DNA of 5,181 bases from Bacteroidales bacterium UBA4459 (lineage in GTDB: Bacteria; Bacteroidota; Bacteroidia; Bacteroidales; F082), in the NCBI GenBank assembly GCA_002389465.1, contig DGOT01000071.1, positions 1-5,181 on the forward strand, in the 5' to 3' direction. Of the stretch, positions 1 through 5,181 are shown piece after piece (position 1 is the first letter of the stretch; each line of letters starts with the position of its first letter). The notes under the pieces were generated by a model. That model saw nothing but the letters and a program-made list of their open reading frames with translations. It searched no databases and was not told the origin of the DNA. Position numbers and translations under genes: made by a program.

Positions 1-1757
1 TCGGTGCCGGCATAGATCAGTCCTTCCTGCAGTGGCGATTCGGCCAGCGAGGTGATAGTGTTGTAGTTTGACATGGCATACACATCCCAGGGGGCATCCC
101 AACTCCAGGTTTTATCCATAATGGGCAGGGTCAGGCGTTCCTGGTTTTTAGTCAGGTCGCCGGAGATGGCTGTCCAACTGTCGCCGCGATCGTTGGAGCG
201 CCAGACACGTTGCGAAGCATAATAAATTCTTGAAGGCGAATGCGGGCTTACTAATATCGGAGCGTCCCAGTTATAACGTTCGTAAGGTTCGCCTTCACCG
301 GGTTGCGGCTGAATAAATACCCGCTCGCCGGTAGTCATATCGATGCGCGTCAGGTTTCCTTCCTGCGACTCGGCATATACAATATCAGGATTTCCCGGTT
401 CTGTAGCCGGTTGATGGCCATCGGCGCCCAGCACAATATCCCAGTCGTCGGAAGTGATGCCGTAATATTTCAGGGTTCGCGACAAGCCTCCCTGTGTACC
501 GTTATCCTGCGTACCTCCATAAATATGATAAATCGGTTCGGCATCGTCCACTGCTAGTTTGTAAAACTGTGTAGCAGGCAGATTTTCGATAAACCGCCAG
601 CTTTCCGCCAGGTCAAAACTTTCGTAGAGGCCGCCGTCAGTGCCTACAAGTAAATAATCGGGGTCATCCTGACGAAAGATGATCACATGATTATCAGAAT
701 GTTTGAATTTTTCTTTCAGCCGCCGGAAGATTTTTCCACCGTCGTCCGACACCTGGATACGTACGTCAGCCAGGTAGATGCGGTCGAAAGTATGCGGGCT
801 GGCATACAACTCCTGGTAATAATGCGGGCCGGTGGCACCCGATACCGCTTGCGACATTTTAGTCCACGAAGCACCCCGGTTTTCCGAGCGGAACACACCA
901 CCCGTCCGGCGATCGAGCTCGATAGCGGCATAGATCACATCCGGTTTCTGGGGTGATAAGGCCAGCCCGATCTTGCCCATATTGGACGATGGCAGTCCGT
1001 TTGTTAGTTTTTCCCAGGTCTCACCACCATCTTCCGAGCGGTAGATGGCCGTTCCCGGGCCACCGCCCATATAGGCCGCCACATTCCGGTGTCGCTGCCA
1101 GGTGGCTGCATACATCTGGTCTGAGTTGCGCGGATCCAGGACGATGTCGGTCACGCCTGTCCACTCATCATCGCCCAGTATTTTCTTCCAGGTTTTGCCG
1201 CCATCGGTTGATTTGTACAGGCCTCGTTCACCGCCTTTCTTCCACAACGGTCCCTGCGCCGCCACCCAGATAATATTGGAATTTCCCGGGTGGACGATGA
1301 TCTTTGAAATGTGCTGTGACTCTTTCAGCCCCATATTTTTCCACGAAGCCCCGTCATCAGTGCTTTTATACACACCGTCACCAAAGCCTACATGCCGGCC
1401 ACCCACATTTTCGCCGGTGCCCACCCATACCGTATGCGGATTGTTCGGATCGATCGTCACACAGCCAATCGAATAAACTGGTTGATGTTCAAATACAGGG
1501 GTCCAGGTGTTTCCCGAATTGACGGTTTTCCACACACCACCGGAGCCCACGGCCACATACCAGATGTTGTGATTTTCAGTGTGTACAGCAATGTCGGCAA
1601 TACGCCCCGATTTAAATGCCGGGCCGATGCTTCTGAATTTCAGACTGGAAAAAGTTTTAGCCGAAAACAGGCTGTCTTTCTCTTCTTGAGAAAAGACATT
1701 TGTAACAAGGAACAGGCAGATCGATATTAAGCATAAAGAGATCGTCAAGCGTTTCAT
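1..1757 (-). CDS. Secreted sortilin/VPS10-like Asp-box (BNR) beta-propeller protein, 3' end cut by window
   Basis: The frame is open from an ATG at 1757 down to the left edge, giving 585 complete codons with no stop, so the C-terminus is missing. I recall family members of roughly 1000 residues. Residues 1-23 form a signal peptide: K2-R3, a hydrophobic core at about 5-19, and likely cleavage after VFS23 before QEE. The mature N-terminus has the FRSIGPAFKSGRIADIAV stretch (41-58) typical of WD40/YVTN/BNR-like proteins often labelled 'glycosyl hydrolase'. Asp-box motifs (S-x-D-x-G-x-x-W and variants) lie at residues 132-139, 183-190, 241-248 and 521-528. Degenerate copies lie at 78-85, 291-298, 337-344 and 380-387. 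A GTQDNGTQ motif sits at 415-422. The family folds as a beta-propeller and is exported. Enzymatic activity is not established by these motifs, and a binding or peptidase-associated role is equally possible. There is no Shine-Dalgarno upstream, as is usual in Bacteroidota. It is divergent from the M14 peptidase gene. Confidence 0.9.
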   Translation of the reverse strand, partial: MKRLTISLCLISICLFLVTNVFSQEEKDSLFSAKTFSSLKFRSIGPAFKSGRIADIAVHTENHNIWYVAVGSGGVWKTVNSGNTWTPVFEHQPVYSIGCVTIDPNNPHTVWVGTGENVGGRHVGFGDGVYKSTDDGASWKNMGLKESQHISKIIVHPGNSNIIWVAAQGPLWKKGGERGLYKSTDGGKTWKKILGDDEWTGVTDIVLDPRNSDQMYAATWQRHRNVAAYMGGGPGTAIYRSEDGGETWEKLTNGLPSSNMGKIGLALSPQKPDVIYAAIELDRRTGGVFRSENRGASWTKMSQAVSGATGPHYYQELYASPHTFDRIYLADVRIQVSDDGGKIFRRLKEKFKHSDNHVIIFRQDDPDYLLVGTDGGLYESFDLAESWRFIENLPATQFYKLAVDDAEPIYHIYGGTQDNGTQGGLSRTLKYYGITSDDWDIVLGADGHQPATEPGNPDIVYAESQEGNLTRIDMTTGERVFIQPQPGEGEPYERYNWDAPILVSPHSPSRIYYASQRVWRSNDRGDSWTAISGDLTKNQERLTLPIMDKTWSWDAPWDVYAMSNYNTITSLAESPLQEGLIYAGT

Positions 1758-1784
1758 ATAAGTAAGATTTGTTTAAATTTTACT

Positions 1785-1811
1785 CAAAGCTAAAAGAATT
1801 TTTCGTTGCAA
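1785..1811 (-). promoter_or_regulatory. Candidate Bacteroidota-type promoter for the beta-propeller gene
   Basis: On the minus strand TAGCTTTG (1792-1785) fits the Bacteroidota -7 consensus TAnnTTTG exactly. A TTG (1811-1809) stands 16 nt upstream as a possible -33 element, slightly closer than the usual spacing of about 17-23 nt. Transcription would start near 1778-1781, leaving a leader of about 20-25 nt before the ATG at 1757. This is a motif match only. Confidence 0.45.
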
Positions 1812-1835
1812 TTTTATATGTCTACATTAACATTG
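1806..1835 (+). promoter_or_regulatory. Candidate Bacteroidota-type promoter for the M14 peptidase operon
   Basis: TTG at 1806-1808 and TAACATTG at 1828-1835 (one mismatch to TAnnTTTG) are separated by 19 nt, which fits the known -33/-7 spacing. Transcription would begin around 1840, just upstream of the ATG at 1855 and about 70 nt before the alternative GTG at 1909. The TTG is one half of the palindrome TTGCAA (1806-1811), whose other half is the -33 candidate of the divergent promoter. This is a motif match only. Confidence 0.35.
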
Positions 1836-1854
1836 AAGTAAATTTAATCCTGAG

Positions 1855-3531
1855 ATGCCACAGAGAAAATATTTTTCTTTACTTTGGATGTTATTAAATT
1901 TTACTGTCGTGAAAAAAATAATTCCCTTTTTACTTTTTCTTTTTCTTTTTCAGAACGTCCGTGCTCAATTCGAAGTACAAACCGTTGCCGAAAAATCAGA
2001 TTACACTTCCACTTCCACTTATGCCGATGTGATGCAGTTCATTCAGGCGTTGAAAAGTTCGCCTTTGCTGCAGGTGGAAAATTTTGCCACCACGGCAGAA
2101 CGTAAAGAGTTACCTTTGTTGATTCTGGCCGACCCGTTGCCCGAAAGTCCGGCAGCCCTGGTAAATGATGACCGTATTGTCGTTTACATCCAGGCCAATA
2201 TCCATGCCGGTGAAGTGGAGGGGAAAGCGGGGGTACAAATGCTGGCAAGAGACATCCTGAACGGGAAATATCCGGGATTACTGGATGAAATGGTTTTATT
2301 GCTTGTTCCGATCCTGAATGCCGACGGGAATGATAAGATTGACACGCACAACCGCACCAACCAGAACGGCCCGGTGAACGGGGTGGGCGTCCGTTACAAT
2401 GGCCAGCACCTCGACCTGAACCGTGATGCGCTGAAACTGGAGACCCCGGAAATACGGGGCGTTGTATCTAATATATTCAATAAATGGGATCCGGCGATTA
2501 CCGTGGACTGCCACACCACCAACGGCTCATACCACGAAGAGCCGGTAACTTTCGTGTGGATGATGAATCCCAACGGAGAGCGAACACTGATCAACTACAT
2601 GCGGGATGATATGATGCCTTCCGTTTCGGAAACGCTGCTGAACAAATACCAGGTAGAGAATGTATTTTACGGCGAATTCATCGACCGGATGAATCTGGAA
2701 AAAGGGTGGATATCGTACGCCAGCGAGCCACGTTACCTGGTAAACTATGTGGGTGTCAGAAACCGGCTGGCCATCCTGAACGAAAATTATGTGTATGCCG
2801 ATTTTGAAACGCGGGTGAATGGCTCTTATCACTTGCTGGTGTCGATTCTTGAATTTGCCGCCAGCCACAAAAAGGAGATCAAACAATTACTGGCAGAAGC
2901 CGACAAGCTTACGGTGGAAAGAGGAATTGACCCCTCAGTCAGCGACTCGTTTGCCATTGAATACAGAGGGGTCCCAACACCCAAACCCATTACAATCAAA
3001 GCGTTTGAAGCCGACACCATTCCGGGGGCAAAAGGTTATTGGCGTTACAAAAAAAGCGACCGAAAACGGACGGTAACGGTTCCTTACATTGCCGATTATT
3101 ACGCTACGAGAAGCGTCAAATTTCCCTATGCTTACCTGATCACCGTTCCGGATGAAAGGGTGCTGGATGTACTGCAAAACCACGGCATCCGCACGGAGCG
3201 CCTGGCCAGCGACACCGAACTGCCTGTGGAAGGATTTCAGTTTGAAGAGATCAACCCGGCACCGAGGTTATTCCAGGGGCATTACCTTAACCAAACGGAA
3301 GGGAAGCCCGTAGCAGAAACCAAAACTTTTAAGAAAGGGACGGTCGTTGTACGCACCGCCCAGCCTCTGGGCAATGTTATTGCTTATTTACTGGAGCCAC
3401 AGTCGGATGACGGGTTGCTGAAATGGAACTTTTTCGACCGCTACCTGGTGCCCCAGTGGGGAAGAGGGTATTACCCTTACCCTGTTTACAAAGTGTTGAG
3501 CAAACAAGAGTTCCCGACAATATCCGAATAA
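1855..3531 (+). CDS. Secreted M14-family zinc carboxypeptidase
   Basis: This encodes 558 residues and is predicted to be an exported metallopeptidase that removes C-terminal residues from peptides or cell-wall-derived substrates; the true substrate is unknown. The M14 catalytic set is visible. Zinc ligands are H117 and E120 in HAGE and H220 in the DCHTTNGSYH motif. The Asn-Arg pair N189-R190 in LDLNRD would hold the substrate carboxylate. E310 in AILNENY is the likely catalytic glutamate. About 200 residues follow the catalytic domain and end in a conserved-looking segment (LLEPQSDDGLLKWNFFDRYL, 512-531), as in full-length Bacteroidota homologues, so the gene looks intact. From the ATG at 1855 the leader is 37 residues with two hydrophobic stretches. 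Starting at GTG 1909 (V19) gives a textbook signal peptide, KKIIPFLLFLFLFQNVRA, cleaved before Q38; ATG 1888 (M12) is a third option. No start has a Shine-Dalgarno. It is first of three closely spaced plus-strand genes, with its TAA 3 nt before the next ATG. Family assignment is firm, start and substrate are not. Confidence 0.92.
   Translation: MPQRKYFSLLWMLLNFTVVKKIIPFLLFLFLFQNVRAQFEVQTVAEKSDYTSTSTYADVMQFIQALKSSPLLQVENFATTAERKELPLLILADPLPESPAALVNDDRIVVYIQANIHAGEVEGKAGVQMLARDILNGKYPGLLDEMVLLLVPILNADGNDKIDTHNRTNQNGPVNGVGVRYNGQHLDLNRDALKLETPEIRGVVSNIFNKWDPAITVDCHTTNGSYHEEPVTFVWMMNPNGERTLINYMRDDMMPSVSETLLNKYQVENVFYGEFIDRMNLEKGWISYASEPRYLVNYVGVRNRLAILNENYVYADFETRVNGSYHLLVSILEFAASHKKEIKQLLAEADKLTVERGIDPSVSDSFAIEYRGVPTPKPITIKAFEADTIPGAKGYWRYKKSDRKRTVTVPYIADYYATRSVKFPYAYLITVPDERVLDVLQNHGIRTERLASDTELPVEGFQFEEINPAPRLFQGHYLNQTEGKPVAETKTFKKGTVVVRTAQPLGNVIAYLLEPQSDDGLLKWNFFDRYLVPQWGRGYYPYPVYKVLSKQEFPTISE
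1933..1950 (+). repeat. Three perfect CTTTTT hexamer repeats inside the signal-peptide core
   Basis: Three tandem copies of CTTTTT encode alternating Leu-Phe pairs in the hydrophobic core of the M14 peptidase leader. The unit is two codons long, so gain or loss of a copy would keep the frame and lengthen or shorten the core by two residues. Confidence 0.7.
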
Positions 3532-3534
3532 AGT

Positions 3535-4425
3535 ATGAGCAAAAAGACTTTATTCTTAAACCTGTGGCCGGTTGAAATAGTGTTATTTGTTTATTTCCTG
3601 GTAACATTTATCCTGATGTTTACTTACAGGACACAATTACCGGACATTCTTTCGCATGCCACGACAAGGGGGTTGCTGCTCGCGGCTTACCTCCTGATCA
3701 TTTACTGGCAAAACAGAAACCGACAGGTAAATACTTATTATGTTTTGCGTTTATTTTTTCCCATGCTGCTTTTACCGTTTTTGTATAAAGAGACCGACTA
3801 CCTGAACAACCTGTTTTTTTCAGAAAACCTCGACCCTTTCTTTGCCGGCACCGAATACGCTCTTTTTCATACACAGCCGTCGCTGCTGTTTTCGGAAAAG
3901 TTCCATGCCCGTTGGTTTTCCGAGTTGATGTATTTCGGCTATTTTTCCTATTATCTTTTGATTGTTTTCATTCCCCTCATCATCTATCTGAAAAAGGGAG
4001 CCCGATCTGCCGAAAGGGTGATCTTTATCATTATCAACTCTTTTCTGATTTATTACCTGGTATTTATTCTGATTCCGGTAGCCGGGCCACAGTTTTATTT
4101 TACAGACCTGATGAATACCTTGCCGGAAGGGTATATTTTCGGACCGATCATGAAATTAATACAGATGAACGGAGAAGGACAGACCGGCGCCTTCCCCAGT
4201 TCTCATGTAAGCATATGCCTGATTCTGCTCTGTTTAAGTTTTACCGAAATGAAGAGGTTTTTGCCGGTTGTGCTCACTGTATCGGTTTTACTCATACTTT
4301 CAACCGTTTATTTAAAAGCACACTATGTAATCGATGTGTTAGGCGCCTTTTTAACAACTCCGCTGGTTTATGTACTTTCGTCAGGGTTATACAACAGGAT
4401 AATCCGTTATAATTTCAGCACATGA
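3535..4425 (+). CDS. PAP2/Aur1-like integral membrane phosphatase or phosphotransferase
   Basis: This is a 296-residue polytopic membrane protein with about seven or eight hydrophobic segments (around 12-30, 45-58, 68-84, 131-152, 161-182, 225-237, 241-260 and 266-284). The PAP2 signature is partly present. FPSSH (220-224) is the C2 motif with H224. KAHYVID (261-267) is the C3 motif, with H263 as the expected nucleophile and D267 polarising it. The classical C1 motif (KxxxxxxRP) is absent; in its place is PVAGPQFYF (181-189). The FPSxH and HYxxD forms, and an upstream stretch LDPFFAGTEYALF (99-111), are those of the Aur1/Ipt1-like PAP2 branch, whose members hydrolyse lipid phosphates or transfer phospho-head-groups such as inositol phosphate onto ceramide. 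Lipid specificity cannot be read from sequence. The ATG lies 3 nt after the M14 stop, and the TGA overlaps the next start, so it is very likely co-transcribed and translationally coupled. Alternatives are undecaprenyl-diphosphate or phosphatidate phosphatase. Confidence 0.85.
   Translation: MSKKTLFLNLWPVEIVLFVYFLVTFILMFTYRTQLPDILSHATTRGLLLAAYLLIIYWQNRNRQVNTYYVLRLFFPMLLLPFLYKETDYLNNLFFSENLDPFFAGTEYALFHTQPSLLFSEKFHARWFSELMYFGYFSYYLLIVFIPLIIYLKKGARSAERVIFIIINSFLIYYLVFILIPVAGPQFYFTDLMNTLPEGYIFGPIMKLIQMNGEGQTGAFPSSHVSICLILLCLSFTEMKRFLPVVLTVSVLLILSTVYLKAHYVIDVLGAFLTTPLVYVLSSGLYNRIIRYNFST
4422..4425 (+). other. ATGA stop/start overlap coupling two genes
   Basis: The ATG of the GNAT-like gene (4422-4424) overlaps the TGA of the PAP2 gene (4423-4425). 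No Shine-Dalgarno precedes it, so translation probably depends on re-initiation by ribosomes finishing the PAP2 protein. This implies co-transcription and coordinated expression. Confidence 0.8.
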
Positions 4426-5181
4426 CAAGCCGACAAATAGATCTGGTAGAAGTAAAAAGTAAGAAACAGCTCAGGACGTTCATTCATTTACCTGCCAAAA
4501 TCCATAAAGGCCATGCCAACTGGGTGCCCCCTTTGTACATGGATGAACGGGAATTTTTCAACCCTAAAAAGAATGAGGCCTTTTCTTATAGCGATACCCT
4601 ACTCCTGCTGGCTTACGAGCAGGACAAATGCGTGGGGAGGATCATGGGCATTATCAACCATAAGTATAACAACGAGCACAACGAAAACGACGCCCGGTTT
4701 TGTTTTATAGAAACATACGACGACTATACAGTTTCCGAAAAACTTCTGACGGCGATAGAAAAATGGGCGCTTTCAAAAAATATGACTCGCCTGGTGGGGC
4801 CGCTCGGGTTTTCGGATAAAGATCCTCAGGGGCTGCGTATTGAAGGCCTTGACGAACCTACAGTTATTGCGACAATCTGCAATTATCCGTATATGATTGA
4901 TTTTGTGGAGAGATTTGGATTTGCAAAAAAAACCGACCTCTTCTCTTATAAAATTTCCGTACCCGACGCCATCAACGAAACATATAAGCTGATTTACGAA
5001 AGAGCACTGAACAACAACAACGGGCTGAAAGTAATCAGCTTCTCCAAACGTAAGCAACTGAAACCTTATGTAAAACCCGTCCTGGAACTGACCAACCATA
5101 CCTTTAAAGACATCTACGCTTTTAATCCCTTGTCGGAAAAAGAAATGGACGAGTTTTCCAACAGGTACCTGGTGGTGATCG
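4422..5181 (+). CDS. GNAT-fold YghO-like putative N-acyltransferase, 3' end cut by window
   Basis: The frame is open from the ATG at 4422 to the right edge (253 complete codons, no stop). I recall this family as around 370-390 residues, so roughly a third is missing. There is no signal peptide and no membrane segment, so it is probably cytoplasmic. Family-typical features are the N-terminal HKGHANWVPPLYMDE (28-42), FFNPKKNEAF (45-54), a beta-strand VGRIMGIIN (71-79) like the GNAT core, GPLGFSDKDPQGLRIEG (126-142), YPYMIDFVERFGFAKKTDL (155-173), and the start of a second acyltransferase-like half after about residue 200. These match the YghO-like GNAT group as I remember it; no characterised substrate can be assigned from sequence. 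The overlap with the PAP2/Aur1-like gene suggests a linked lipid role, and the Caulobacter ceramide synthase is a GNAT-superfamily N-acyltransferase, so an acyl transfer in sphingolipid synthesis is a plausible inference. A generic acetyltransferase remains the alternative. Confidence 0.75.
   Translation, partial: MTSRQIDLVEVKSKKQLRTFIHLPAKIHKGHANWVPPLYMDEREFFNPKKNEAFSYSDTLLLLAYEQDKCVGRIMGIINHKYNNEHNENDARFCFIETYDDYTVSEKLLTAIEKWALSKNMTRLVGPLGFSDKDPQGLRIEGLDEPTVIATICNYPYMIDFVERFGFAKKTDLFSYKISVPDAINETYKLIYERALNNNNGLKVISFSKRKQLKPYVKPVLELTNHTFKDIYAFNPLSEKEMDEFSNRYLVVI

Noticed and set aside
303..1730. Several plus-strand open frames of 72-124 codons (at 303, 687, 953, 1102, 1304 and 1392)
   Set aside because: They lie antisense to the long intact propeller frame, overlap one another, and are rich in Arg, His, Pro and Ser with no recognisable domain, as expected for shadows.
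1763..1771. TAAGATTTG as a plus-strand -7 promoter element
   Set aside because: The spacing between TA and TTTG is three bases instead of two, no TTG lies at the right distance, and it would sit inside the transcribed leader of the divergent gene.
2004..2021. Short tandem ACTTCC-like repeat
   Set aside because: It is only two perfect units plus a partial one encoding Thr-Ser pairs just after the signal peptide; too short to be meaningful.
2527..2886. Minus-strand 119-codon open frame
   Set aside because: It is antisense within the catalytic domain of the M14 peptidase, whose plus-strand frame is clearly the conserved one.
3912..4412. Plus-strand 166-codon frame overlapping the PAP2 gene
   Set aside because: It is an out-of-frame shadow; the PAP2 motifs and membrane segments are in the other frame.
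4773..5099. Minus-strand 108-codon frame
   Set aside because: It is antisense to the GNAT-like gene, whose conserved GPLGFSDKDPQG and YPYMIDFVERFGF segments are read on the plus strand.

Overview
The window looks like a chromosomal stretch from a member of the Bacteroidota. None of the four starts has a Shine-Dalgarno sequence. The short intergenic region carries candidate TTG/TAnnTTTG-type promoters. The protein families are typical of free-living or marine Bacteroidales and Flavobacteriia: a secreted Asp-box beta-propeller, a secreted M14 peptidase, an Aur1-like PAP2 protein and a YghO-like GNAT protein. The genus cannot be fixed from the sequence alone. I saw no RNA gene, mobile element, CRISPR array or prophage.

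Layout: positions 1-1757 hold, on the minus strand, the first 585 codons of a secreted beta-propeller protein of the sortilin/VPS10-BNR ('glycosyl hydrolase') type. Its C-terminus lies beyond the left edge. A 97-bp divergent intergenic region (1758-1854) follows and holds candidate back-to-back promoters that share a TTGCAA palindrome. On the plus strand there are then three tightly packed genes: a secreted M14 zinc carboxypeptidase (1855-3531, possibly starting at GTG 1909), a polytopic PAP2/Aur1-like membrane phosphatase or phosphotransferase (3535-4425, 3 nt after the previous stop), and the first 253 codons of a GNAT-fold YghO-like protein (4422 to the right edge). The last gene overlaps its predecessor by four bases (ATGA).

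How they may work together: the two divergent genes both encode exported proteins and may act on extracellular or periplasmic peptides or glycans, but no shared substrate is visible. The most suggestive pair is the PAP2/Aur1-like gene coupled to the YghO-like GNAT gene. Aur1-type enzymes transfer phospho-head-groups onto ceramide, and at least one bacterial ceramide synthase is a GNAT-superfamily N-acyltransferase. A sphingolipid locus continuing to the right of the window is therefore a reasonable but unproven hypothesis. Everything else reads as ordinary, intact Bacteroidota chromosome.
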